From Nymphaea colorata (lineage: Eukaryota > Streptophyta > Magnoliopsida > Nymphaeales > Nymphaeaceae), in assembly GCF_008831285.2 (NCBI RefSeq), contig NW_022204813.1:1-53315 (forward strand): 53,315 nucleotides of DNA, read 5' to 3'. Positions within the stretch are counted from its first letter, which is position 1; each line of letters begins with the position of its first letter. Both the position numbers and the translations under genes were made by a program. A model generated the notes under the pieces. It ran no database searches. It was not told the DNA's origin and saw only the letters and a program-made list of their open reading frames with translations. Shown piece by piece: positions 14,321 through 26,681 of the stretch.

Positions 14321-14545
14321 AATGAAATTTCAGCCATTCATTTGATCTCCTATAGTTCATTCAGTGTGTTTAACTTGCTTTTACATCGATATTGAATGAA
14401 TTAAAGGTTTGAAATCACAAGTTCTATGAATTCGAATGGGATTTCAGCCATTAATTTGAACCATTATACAATCGTTATTAATTAATCATATTTGTTTAAC
14501 CAGTTTTTATATAAATATTGAATGATTTTAAGGATTGAAATCAAA

Positions 14546-14557
14546 GTTCATATGAAC
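14546..14557. repeat. 12-bp perfect palindrome GTTCATATGAAC (reference example)
   Basis: GTTCATATGAAC is its own reverse complement and occurs about once per unit at this offset. The related 10-bp palindrome TTCATATGAA occurs at the same monomer position several more times per unit (for example 916-925). Confidence 0.85.
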
Positions 14558-15049
14558 ACAAATGGGATTTGAGTTTTTCATTTGATCCCTTATAGTTAAT
14601 CAAATGAGTTTCAATTGCTCCTACAACTATATTGAATGATTTAAGGAATGGAAATCAAACGTTCATGTGAATACGAATGGGATTTAAGCCACTAATTTCA
14701 TCACTTATAGTTAATCGAACGAGTTAAATATGTTGTTACATTTATATTTAATGATTTAAGGGAATGAAATCATTAGTTTGTACGAATACGAATGAGATTT
14801 AAGCTCCTCATTTGGTCACTTGAGTTAATCGAATGAGTTTAACATTTTGTTGCATTTATATTGACTGATTTAATAAATTGAAATCACAAGTACGTATGAA
14901 TGCCAATCTGATTTAAGTCATTGATTTGATCCCATATAGTTAATCCATGAGTCAACATGTTGTTACATTTATATTAAATGATTACGGGATTGAGTTAACA
15001 AGTTTGTATGAACATGAATGAGAGTTACGCCATTCTTTGAATCCCTTAA

Positions 15050-15391
15050 CATTGGATTAACTTTAAAAGATCAAATAAGAGCTTAAATTTCACTCAAATT
15101 CATACATACTTGTGATTTCAATCCCAACAACATTAAATATGATTATAACAAGAAGTTGAAATCATTCAATTAACTATAAAGATCGAATTAATGACTTAAA
15201 CCCAATTGCATTTATATGAACGTGTGAATTCAGTCGCTTAAATAGTTGAAATCATTCAATTAACTATAAAGATCGAATTAATGACTTAAATCCCAATTGC
15301 ATTTATGTGAACGTGTGAATTCAGTCGCTTAAATAATTCATTGTAGATGTAAAAACAAGTTAAACACATTAGATTAAATATAAGGGATAAA
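15050..15391 (-). repeat. Reverse-orientation monomer block (reference example in HOR copy 5)
   Basis: Over these 342 bp the monomer motifs read on the minus strand. On the plus strand one sees GGATTAACTTTAAAAGATC, ATTAACTATAAAGATCG (twice, 90-91 bp apart), GACTTAAATCCC, GTGTGAATTCAGTCGCTTAA and GTTAAACACATTAGATTAAA. These are reverse complements of the forward blocks GATCCCTTATAGTTAAT, GGGATTTAAGTC and AATCTAATGTGTTTAAC. The block holds about four monomers, of which the middle two are a 91-bp tandem duplication. The switch points are at CCCTTAA/CATTGG on the left and ATAAGGGATAAA/TTTAATG on the right. The equivalent block is present once in every intact unit. Confidence 0.9.
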
Positions 15392-15479
15392 TTTAATGTT
15401 GTTGGGGACTGAAATCACAAGTATGTATGAATTTGAGTGAAATTTAAGCTCTTATTTGATCTTTTAAAGTTAATCCAAT
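15051..15479. repeat. 89-bp near-perfect inverted repeat with ~252-nt loop (reference example)
   Basis: The left arm, 15051-15138, begins ATTGGATTAACTTTAAAAGA and ends CAACAACATTAAAT. The right arm, 15391-15479, begins ATTTAATGTTGTTGGGGACT and ends TTAAAGTTAATCCAAT. The reverse complement of the right arm matches the left arm over 88-89 positions with one substitution and one missing C. Identity stops sharply at both ends. The arms are far more alike than any two forward monomers in the unit. The loop is the remainder of the reversed block. Copies lacking or truncating one arm are noted under copy 1 and the collapsed region. Confidence 0.92.
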
Positions 15480-16008
15480 GTGTTTAACTTGTTGTAAAAT
15501 ATGTATCAAGGGGATCAAAATTTAAGCTCTTATTTCAATCCCTTGTAGTTAATTCAATGAGTTAAACATGTTGTTACGTTTATATTGAATGACTTAAGGG
15601 ATTGAAATAACAAGTTTGTTTGAACACGGATGAGATTTAAGCCATTCCTTGGATCCCTTATACCTATGCCAATGAGTTCAACTTGTTGTTACGTCTATAT
15701 TGATTGGTTTAGAAAATTGAAATCACAAGTTCATATGAATACGAATAAGATTTAGGTCATTCACTTGATCTATTATAGTTAACCAATGAGTTGAACTTGT
15801 TGTTCAATTTGATTTAAGAGATTGGGATCATAAGGTCGTACAAATATGAATGAGATTTAAGTAATTCATTTCGTCCATTATAGTTAACACAACAATGAGT
15901 TGAACATGTTGTCATATCTATATTGATTGATTTAATAGATTTAAATCACACGTTCACATGAAGACGAATGGGATTTAAAGCATTCATTTGATCCGATATA
16001 GTTTGTAC

Positions 16009-16014
16009 CACGTG
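16009..16014. other. CACGTG hexamer, once per HOR (reference example)
   Basis: TGTACCACGTGTTTAAC holds the palindrome CACGTG at one fixed offset in the unit. It is found in most copies (for example near 1196, 4224, 10157, 13081, 18936, 21846, 24769, 28479). It is lost in copy 2 (ACCAAGTGTTT near 7230). It matches the G-box/E-box core that bHLH and bZIP factors bind, but chance conservation through homogenisation explains it equally well. Confidence 0.5.
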
Positions 16015-16134
16015 TTTAACTTGTCGTTATATCTAGATTGAATGATTTACGGGATTAAAAGTACATGTTCATATGAATACGAATGGGACTTAAGTCATTC
16101 ATTACATCCCTTATGTTTAATCCAACGCGTTTGA

Positions 16135-19059
16135 CATATTGTTTTATCTATATTGAGTAATTGAAGGGATTGAAATCACAAGTTCGTATGAATATGAATG
16201 ACTTGATCCATCACTAGTTAACTCAATGTGTTTGACTTCTTGTTGTATCTATATTGAATGATTAAGGGAATGAAATCACAAGTTCGTATGCACACCTTTA
16301 TACTTATTCAAATGAGATCAACTCCTTGTTATATCTTTGTTGATGATTAAATGATTTGAAATCATGAATACAAATGGGTTTTGTCATTCATTTGATCCAT
16401 TATAGTAAATGCAATGGGTTTAACTTGTTTTTATATTTATATTAAATCACCTAAATAATTCAAATCACAAGTTTTTATGAATACGAATGGGACTTAAGCC
16501 ATTTGTTTGATCGCTTATAGCTAATCGAAAGAGTTTAATTTGTTGTTACATATATATTCAATGATGTTAGAGATTGAAATCAAAAGCTCATATGAATACA
16601 AATGGGATTTAAGACATTCATTTGATCCCTTATAGTTAATTCAATGTGTTCAACTAGTTATATCTATATTGAATAGTTTAAGATATTGAAATAACAAGTT
16701 CATATTAATACGAATGAGATTCCAAGACATTTTGTTTCCTTATTGTCAATCCAATGGTTTAACTTGTTATTTATATTTGAAGATTTAAGGGATTAAAATG
16801 ACAAGTTCGTACGACATTTAATACATTCATTTGATATTTATAGTTAATCTAATGAATATAAAATGTTGTTACATTTATATTCAATGATTTAAGGGATTGA
16901 AACAACCAGTTTGTAGTAATTCAAATGAGGTTTAAAACATTCATTCGATCCACTATTGTTAAGCCAATTTGTCAAACTTTTCGTTTCATTTATATTGTTG
17001 ATTGATTGAAGAGATTAAAATCACAATTTTGTATCATTTGATATTTATAGTTAATGTAATGAATATAAAATGTTGTCACATTTATATTCAATGATTTAAG
17101 TGATTGAAACAACTAGTTTGTACTAATTCAAATGAGGTTTAAAACATTCATTCGATCAACTATTGTTAAGCGAATTTGTTAAACTTGTCGTTTCATTTAT
17201 ATTGTTGATTGATTGAAGAGATTAAAATCACAATTTCGTATGAATATGAATGAAATTTCAGCCATTCATTTGATCTCCTATAGTTCATTCAGTGTGTTTA
17301 ACTTGCTTTTACATCGATATTGAATGAATTAAAGGTTTGAAATCACAAGTTCTATGAATTCGAATGGGATTTCAGCCATTAATTTGAACCATTATACAAT
17401 CGTTATTAATTAATCATATTTGTTTAACCAGTTTTTATATAAATATTGAATGATTTTAAGGATTGAAATCAAAGTTCATATGAACACAAATGGGATTTGA
17501 GTTTTTCATTTGATCCCTTATAGTTAATCAAATGAGTTTCAATTGCTCCTACAACTATATTGAATGATTTAAGGAATGGAAATCAAACGTTCATGTGAAT
17601 ACGAATGGGATTTAAGCCACTAATTTCATCACTTATAGTTAATCGAACGAGTTAAATATGTTGTTACATTTATATTTAATGATTTAAGGGAATGAAATCA
17701 TTAGTTTGTACGAATACGAATGAGATTTAAGCTCCTCATTTGGTCACTTGCAGTTAATCGAATGAGTTTAACATTTTGTTGCATTTATATTGACTGATTT
17801 AATAAATTGAAATCACAAGTACGTATGAATGCCAATCTGATTTAAGTCATTGATTTGATCCATATAGTTAATCCATGAGTCAACATGTTGTTACATTTAT
17901 ATTAAATGATTACGGGATTGAGTTAACAAGTTTGTATGAACATGAATGAGAGTTACGCCATTCTTTGAATCCCTTAACATTGGATTAACTTTAAAAGATC
18001 AAATAAGAGCTTAAATTTCACTCAAATTCATACATACTTGTGATTTCAATCCCAACAACATTAAATATGATTATAACAAGAAGTTGAAATCATTCAATTA
18101 ACTATAAAGATCGAATTAATGACTTAAACCCAATTGCATTTATATGAACGTGTGAATTCAGTCGCTTAAATAGTTGAAATCATTCAATTAACTATAAAGA
18201 TCGAATTAATGACTTAAATCCCAATTGCATTTATGTGAACGTGTGAATTCAGTCGCTTAAATAATTCATTGTAGATGTAAAAACAAGTTAAACACATTAG
18301 ATTAAATATAAGGGATAAATTTAATGTTGTTGGGGACTGAAATCACAAGTATGTATGAATTTGAGTGAAATTTAAGCTCTTATTTGATCTTTTAAAGTTA
18401 ATCCAATGTGTTTAACTTGTTGTAAAATATGTATCAAGGGGATCAAAATTTAAGCTCTTATTTCAATCCCTTGTAGTTAATTCAATGAGTTAAACATGTT
18501 GTTACGTTTATATTGAATGACTTAAGGATTGAAATAACAAGTTTGTTTGAACACGGATGAGATTTAAGCCATTCCTTGGATCCCTTATACCTATGCCAAT
18601 GAGTTCAACTTGTTGTTACGTCTATATTGATTGGTTTAGAAAATTGAAATCACAAGTTCATATGAATACGAATAAGATTTAGGTCATTCACTTGATCTAT
18701 TATAGTTAACCAATGAGTTGAACTTGTTGTTCAATTTGATTTAAGAGATTGGGATCATAAGGTCGTACAAATATGAATGAGATTTAAGTAATTCATTTCG
18801 TCCATTATAGTTAACACAACAATGAGTTGAACATGTTGTCATATCTATATTGATTGATTTAATAGATTTAAATCACACGTTCACATGAAGACGAATGGGA
18901 TTTAAAGCATTCATTTGATCCGATATAGTTTGTACCACGTGTTTAACTTGTCGTTATATCTAGATTGAATGATTTACGGATTAAAAGTACATGTTCATAT
19001 GAATACGAATGGACTTAAGTCATTCATTACATCCCTTATGTTTAATCCAACGCGTTTGA
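16135..19059 (+). repeat. HOR copy 6 (2925 bp)
   Basis: Modal-length unit, nearly identical to copy 5. The inverted block is at about 17978-18319, with the same CAATCCCAACAAC (one C fewer) seen in copies 4 and 5. Small single-base losses appear near its right end (TTTACGGATTAAAAG, AATGGACTTAAG near 18975-19015). Confidence 0.93.
17978..18319 (-). repeat. Reversed block, HOR copy 6
   Basis: Complete two-monomer block, nearly identical to that in copy 5. Confidence 0.88.
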
Positions 19060-21968
19060 CATATTGTTTTATCTATATTGAGTAATTGAAGGGATTGAAA
19101 TCACAAGTTCGTATGAATATGAATGACTTGATCCATCACTAGTTAACTCAATGTGTTTGACTTCTTGTTGTATCTATATTGAATGATTAAGGGAATGAAT
19201 CACAAGTTCGTATGCACACCTTTATACTTATTCAAATGAGATCAACTCCTTGTTATATCTTTGTTGATGATTAAATGATTTGAAATCATGAATACAAATG
19301 GGTTTTGTCATTCATTTGATCCATTATAGTAAATGCAATGGGTTTAACTTGTTTTTATATTTATATTAAATCACCTAAATAATTCAAATCACAAGTTTTT
19401 ATGAATACGAATGGGACTTAAGCCATTTGTTTGATCGCTTATAGCTAATCGAAAGAGTTTAATTTGTTGTTACATATATATTCAATGATGTTAGAGATTG
19501 AAATCAAAAGCTCATATGAATACAAATGGGATTTAAGACATTCATTTGATCCCTTATAGTTAATTCAATGTGTTCAACTAGTTATATCTATATTGAATAG
19601 TTTAAGATATTGAAATAACAAGTTCATATTAATACGAATGAGATTCCAAGACATTTTGTTTCCTTATTGTCAATCCAATGGTTTAACTTGTTATTTATAT
19701 TTGAAGATTTAAGGGATTAAAATGACAAGTTCGTACGACATTTAATACATTCATTTGATATTTATAGTTAATCTAATGAATATAAAATGTTGTTACATTT
19801 ATATTCAATGATTTAAGGGATTGAAACAACCAGTTTGTAGTAATTCAAATGAGGTTTAAAACATTCATTCGATCCACTATTGTTAAGCCAATTTGTCAAA
19901 CTTTTCGTTTCATTTATATTGTTGATTGATTGAAGAGATTAAAATCACAATTTTGTATCATTTGATATTTATAGTTAATGTAATGAATATAAAATGTTGT
20001 CACATTTATATTCAATGATTTAAGTGATTGAAACAACTAGTTTGTACTAATTCAAATGAGGTTTAAAACATTCATTCGATCAACTATTGTTAAGCGAATT
20101 TGTTAAACTTGTCGTTTCATTTATATTGTTGATTGATTGAAGAGATTAAAATCACAATTTCGTATGAATATGAATGAAATTTCAGCCATTCATTTGATCT
20201 CCTATAGTTCATTCAGTGTGTTTAACTTGCTTTTACATCGATATTGAATGAATTAAAGGTTTGAAATCACAAGTTCTATGAATTCGAATGGGATTTCAGC
20301 CATTAATTTGAACCATTATACAATCGTTATTAATTAATCATATTTGTTTAACCAGTTTTTATATAAATATTGAATGATTTTAAGGATTGAAATCAAAGTT
20401 CATATGAACACAAATGGGATTTGAGTTTTTCATTTGATCCCTTATAGTTAATCAAATGAGTTTCAATTGCTCCTACAACTATATTGAATGATTTAAGGAA
20501 TGGAAATCAAACGTTCATGTGAATACGAATGGGATTTAAGCCACTAATTTCATCACTTATAGTTAATCGAACGAGTTAAATATGTTGTTACATTTATATT
20601 TAATGATTTAAGGAATGAAATCATTAGTTTGTACGAATACGAATGAGATTTAAGCTCCTCATTTGGTCACTTGAGTTAATCGAATGAGTTTAACATTTTG
20701 TTGCATTTATATTGACTGATTTAATAAATTGAAATCACAAGTACGTATGAATGCCAATCTGATTTAAGTCATTGATTTGATCCCATATAGTTAATACATG
20801 AGTCAACATGTTGTTACATTTATATTAAATGATTACGGGATTGAGTTAAAAGTTTGTATTACATGAATGAGAGTTACGCCATTCTTTGAATCCCTTAACA
20901 TTGGATTAACTTTAAAAGATCAAATAAGAGCTTAAATTTCACTCAAATTCATACATACTTGTGATTCAATCCCCAACAACATTAAATATGATTATAACAA
21001 GAAGTTGAAATCATTCAATTAACTATAAAGATCGAATTAATGACTAAATCCAATTGCATTTTATGAACGTGTGAATTCAGTCGTTTAAATAGTTGAAATC
21101 ATTCAATTAACTATAAAGATCGAATTAATGACTTAAATCCCAATTGCATTTATGTGAACGTGTGAATTCAGTCGCTTAAATAATTCATTGTAATGTAAAA
21201 ACAAGTTAAACACATTAGATTAATATAAGGGATAATTTAATGTTGTTGGGGACTGAAATCACAAGTATGTATGAATTTGAGTGAAATTTAAGCTCTTATT
21301 TGATCTTTTAAAGTTAATCCAATGTGTTTAACTTGTTGTAAAATATGTATCAAGGGGATCAAAATTTAAGCTCTTATTTCAATCCCTTGTAGTTAATTCA
21401 ATGAGTTAAATATGTTGTTACGTTTATATTGAATGACTTAAGGGATTGAAATACAAGTTTGTTTGAACACGGATGAATTTAAGCCATTCCTTGGATCCCT
21501 TATACCTATGCCAATGAGTTCAACTTGTTGTTACGTCTATATTGATTGGTTTAGAAAATTGAAATCACAAGTTCATATGAATACGAATAAGATTTAGGTC
21601 ATTCACTTGATCTATTATAGTTAACCAATGAGTTGAACTTGTTGTTCAATTTGATTTAAGAGATTGGGATCATAAGGTCGTACAAATATGAATGAATTTA
21701 AGTAATTCATTTCTCCATTATAGTTAACACAATGAGTTGAACATGTTGTCATATCTATATTGATTGATTTAATAGATTTAAATCACACGTTCACATGAAG
21801 ACGAATGGATTTAAAGCATTCATTTGATCCGATATAGTTTGTACCACGTGTTTAACTGTCGTTATATCTAGATTGAATGATTTACGGGATTAAAAGTACA
21901 TGTTCATATGAATACGAATGGGACTTAAGTCATTCATTACATCCCTTATGTTAATCCAACGCGTTTGA
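19060..21968 (+). repeat. HOR copy 7 (2909 bp; many single-base losses)
   Basis: Same structure as copies 5 and 6 but about 20 bp shorter. The missing bases are spread as one- and two-base losses, concentrated from about 20590 to 21968: AAGGAATG for AAGGGAATG, TGACTAAATCCAATTG for TGACTTAAATCCCAATTG, GATAATTTAA for GATAAATTTAA, TTCTCCATT for TTCGTCCATT. No monomer is gained or lost. The inverted block lies at about 20899-21235. Confidence 0.92.
20899..21235 (-). repeat. Reversed block, HOR copy 7
   Basis: Complete two-monomer block with about seven single-base losses. Confidence 0.87.
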
Positions 21969-24894
21969 CATATTGTTTATCTATATTGAGTAATTGAAGG
22001 GATTGAAATCACAAGTTCGTATGAATATGAATGACTTGTTCCATCACTAGTTAACTCAATGTGTTTGACTTCTTGTTGTATCTATATTGAATGATTAAGT
22101 GAATGAAATCACAAGTTCGTATGCACACCTTTATACTTATTCAAATGAGATCAACTCCTTGTTATATCTTTGTTTATGATTAAATGATTTGAAATCATGA
22201 ATACAAATGGGTTTTGTCATTCATTTGATCCATTATAGTAAATGCAATCGGTTTAACTTGTTTTTATATTTATATTAAATCACCTAAATAATTCAAATCA
22301 CAAGTTTTTATGAATACGAATGGGACTTAAGCCATTTGTTTGATGCTTATAGCTAATCGAAAGAGTTTAATTTGTTGTTACATATATATTCAATGATGTT
22401 AGAGATTGAAATCAAAAGCTCATATGAATACAAATGGGATTTAAGACATTCATTTGATCCCTTATAGTTAATTCAATGTGTTCAACTAGTTATATCTATA
22501 TTGAATAGTTTAAGATATTCAAATAACAAGTTCATATTAATACGAATGAGATTCCAAGACATTTTGTTTCGTTATTGTCAATCCAATGGTTTAACTTGTT
22601 ATTTATATTTGAAGATTTAAGGGATTAAAATGACATGTTCGTACGACATTTAATAATTCATTTGATATTTATAGTTAATCTAATAAATATAAAATGTTGT
22701 TACATTTATATTCAATGATTTAAGGGATTGAAACAACCAGTTTGTAGTAATTCAAATGAGGTTTAAAACATTCATTCGATCCACTATTGTTAAGCCAATT
22801 TGTCAAACTTTTTGTTTCATTTATATTGTTGATTGATTGAAGAGATTAAAATCACAATTTTGTATCATTTGATATTTATAGTTAATGTAATCAATATAAA
22901 ATGTTGTCACATTTTATTCTATGATTTAAGTGATTGAAACAACTAGTTTGTACTAATTCAAATGAGGTTTAAAACATTCATTCGATCAACTATTGTTAAG
23001 CGAATTTGTTAAACTTGTCGTTTCATTTATATTGTTGATTGATTGAAGAGATTAAAATCACAATTTCGTATGAATATGAATGAAATTTCAGCCATTCATA
23101 TGATCTCCTATAGTTCATTCAGTGTGTTTAACTTGCTTTTACATCGATATTGAATGAATTAAAGGTTTGAAATCACAAGTTCTATGAATTCGAATGGGAT
23201 TTCAGCCATTAATTTAAACCATTAAACAATCGTTATTAATTAATCATATTTGTTTAACCAGTTTTTAGATAAATATTGAATGATTTTAAGGATTGAAATC
23301 ACAAGTTCATATGAACACAAACGGGATTTGAGTTTTTCATTTGATCCCTTATAGTTAATCAAATGAGTTTCAATTGCTCCTACAACTATATTGAATGATT
23401 TAAGGAACGGAAATCAAACGTTCATGTGAATACGAATGGGATTTAAACACTAATTTCATCACTTATAGTTAATCGAACGAGTTAAATATGTTGTTACATT
23501 TATATTTAATGATTTAAGGGAATGAAATCATTAGTTTGTATGAATACGAATGAGATTTAAGCTCCTCATTTGGTCACTTGCAGTTAATCGAATGAGTTTA
23601 ACATTTTGTTGCATTGATATTGACTGATTTAATAAATTGAAATCACAAGTACGTATGAATGCCAATCTGATTTAAGTCATTGATTTGATCTCATATAGTT
23701 AATCCATGAGTCAACATGTTGTTACATTTATATTAAATGATTACGGGATTGAGTTAGCAAGTTTGTATGAACATGAATGAGAGTTACGCCATTCTTTGAA
23801 TCCCTTGACATTGGATTAACCTTAAATTATCAAATAAGAGCTTAAATTTCACTCAAATTCATACATACTTGTGATTTCAATCCCCAAAAACATTAAATAT
23901 GATTATAACAAGAAGTTGAAATCAGTCAATTAACTATAAAGATCGAATTAATACTTAAACCCCAATTGGATTTATATGAACGTGTGAAGTCACTCGCTTA
24001 AATAGTTGAAATCATTCAATTAACTATAAAGATCGAATTAATGACTTAAATCCTAATTGCGTTTATGTGAACGTGTGAATTCAATCGCTTAAATAATTCA
24101 TTGTAGATGTAAAAACAAGTTAAACACATTAGATTAAGTATAAGGGATAAATTTAATGTTGTTGGGGACTGAAATCACAAGTATGTATGAATTTGAGTGA
24201 AATTTAAGCTCTTATTTGATCTTTTGAAGTTAATCCAATGTGTTTAACTTGTTGTAAAATATCTATCAAGGGGATTAAAATTTAAGCTCTTATTTCAATC
24301 CCTTGTAGTTAATTCAATGAGTTAAACATGTTGTTACGTTTATATTGAATGACTTAAGGGATTGAAATAACAAGTTTGTTTGAACACGGATGAGATTTAA
24401 GCCATTCCTTGGATCCCTTATACCTATGCCAATGAGTTCAACTTGTTGTTACGTCTATATTGATTGGTTTAGAAAATTGAAATCACAAGTTCATATGAAT
24501 ACGAATAAGATTTAGGTCATTCACTTGATCTATTATAGTTAACCAATGAGTTGAACTTGTTGTTCAATTTGATTTAAGAGATTGGGATCATAAGGTCGTA
24601 CAAATATGAATGAGATTTAAGTAATTCATTTCGTCCATTATAGTTAACAAAACAATGAGTTGAACATGTTGTCATATCTATATTGATTGATTTAATAGAT
24701 TTAAATCACACGTTCACATGAAGACGAATGAGAATTAAAGCATTCATTTGATCTGATATAGTTTGTACCACGTGTTTAACTTGTCGTTATATCTAGATTG
24801 AATGATTTACGGGATTAAAAGTACATGTTCATATGAATACGAATGAGACTTAAGTCATTCATTACATCCCTTACGTTTAATCCAACGCGTTTGA
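21969..24894 (+). repeat. HOR copy 8 (2926 bp)
   Basis: Modal-length unit with more scattered substitutions than copies 3-7 (TTTTTGTTTC near 22810, AATTTAAACCATTAAAC near 23212, GGAACGGAAATC near 23405, CTTAAATTATC near 23821). It marks the right edge of the highly homogenised core. The inverted block lies at about 23809-24151. Confidence 0.92.
23809..24151 (-). repeat. Reversed block, HOR copy 8
   Basis: Complete two-monomer block with more substitutions than in copies 4-6 (CTTAAATTATC, CCCCAAAAACATT). Confidence 0.87.
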
Positions 24895-26468
24895 CATATT
24901 GTTTTATCTATATTGAGTAATTGAAGAGATTGAAATTACAAATTCGTATGAATATGAATGACTTGATCCATCACAAGTTAACTCAATGTGTTTGACTTCT
25001 TGTTGTATCTATATTTAATGATTAACTCAATGCACACCTTTATACTTATTCAAATGAGATCAACTCCTTGTTATATCTTTGTTGATGATTAAATGATTTG
25101 AAATCATGAATACAAATGAGTTTTGTCATTCATTTGATCTATTATAGTAAATGCAATGGGTTTAACTTGTTTTTATATTTATATTAAATCACCTAAATAA
25201 TTCAAATCACAAGTTTTTATGAATACGAATGGGACTAAAGCCATTTGTTTGATCGCTTATAGCTAATCGAAAGGGTTTAATTTGTTGAATAGTTAATTCA
25301 ATGTGTCCAACTAGTTATATCTATATTGAATAGTTTAAGATATTGAAATAACAAGTTCATATTAATACGAATGAGATTCGAAGACATTTTGTTTCCTTAT
25401 TGTCAATCCAATGGTTTAACTTGTTATTTATATTTGAAGATTTAAGAGATTAAAATGACAAGTTCGCACGAGATTTAATACATTCATTTGATATTTATTG
25501 TTAATCTAATGAATATAAAATGTTGTTACATTTATATTCAATGATTTAAGGGATTGAAATAACCAGTTTGTAGTAATTCAAATGAGGTTTAAAACATTCA
25601 TTCGATCCACTACTGTTAAGCCAATTTGTCAAACTTTTCGTTTCATTTATAGTGTTGATTGATTGAAGAGATTAAAATCACAATTTTGTATCATTTGATA
25701 TTTATAGTTAATGTAATGAATATAAAATGTTGTCACATTTATATTCAATGATTTAAGTGATTGAAACAACTAGTTTGTACTAATTCAAATGTGGTTTAAA
25801 ACATTCATTCGATCAACTATTGTTAAGAGAATTTGTTAAACTTGTCGTTTCATTTATATTGTTGATTGATTGAAGAGATTAAAATCACAATTTCGTATGA
25901 ATATGAATGAAATTTCAGCCATTCATTTGATCTCCTATAGTTCATTCAGTGTGTTTAACTTGCTTTTACATCGATATTGAATGAATTAAAGGTTTGAAAT
26001 CACAAGTTCTATGAATTCGAATGGGATTTCTGCCATTAATTTGAACCATTATACAATGGTTATTAATTAATCATGTTTGTTTAACCAGTTTTTATATAAA
26101 TATTGAATGATTTTAAGGATTGAAATCAAAAGTTCATATGAACACAAATGGGATTTGAGTTTTTCATTTGATCCCTTATAGTTAATCAAATGAGTTTCAA
26201 TTGCTCCTAAAACTATATTGTATGATTTAAGGAATGGAAATCAAACGTTCATGTGAATACGAATGGGATTTAAGCCACTAATTTCATCACTTATTGTTAA
26301 TCGAACAAGTTAAATATGTTGTTACATTTATATTTAATGATTTAAGGGAATGAAATCGTTAGTTTGTACAAATACGAATGAGATTTAAGCTCGTCATTTG
26401 GTCACTTGCAGTTAATCGAATGATTTTAACATTTTGTTGCATTTATATTGACTGATTTAACATGATTA

Positions 26469-26681
26469 AAATCGAATTAATGACTAAAATCCCAATTGCA
26501 TTTTTATGAACGTGTGAATTCAGTCGCTTAAATAGTTGAAATCATTCAATTAACTATAAAGATCGAATTAATGACTTAAATCCCAATTGCATTTATGTGA
26601 ACGTGTGAATTCAGTCGCTTAAATAATTCATTGTATATGTAAAAACAAGTTAAACACATTAGATTATATATAAGGGATAAC
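26469..26681 (-). repeat. Reversed block, truncated, in the collapsed region
   Basis: The left arm and its flank are deleted: TGACTGATTTAA joins near AAAATCGAATTAATGAC. The two 91-bp monomers and the right part remain, so no 89-bp hairpin can form here. Confidence 0.82.

Larger units (their letters stand above)
13207..16134 (+). repeat. HOR copy 5 (2928 bp, reference unit used here)
   Basis: I use this copy as the reference for internal offsets. About 17 forward monomers run from the anchor to about 15049, then the reverse-orientation block (15050-15391), then about seven forward monomers to the next anchor. The 200-bp dimer starts at 13908 and 14115. The single CACGTG hexamer of the unit is at 16009-16014. 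Neighbouring copies 4 and 6 differ from it by only scattered bases, so exchange between these copies is recent. Confidence 0.94.

Noticed and set aside
16009-16014. G-box promoter element
   Set aside because: CACGTG occurs at a fixed offset in most HORs, but without any transcription unit. Kept only as a low-confidence site.
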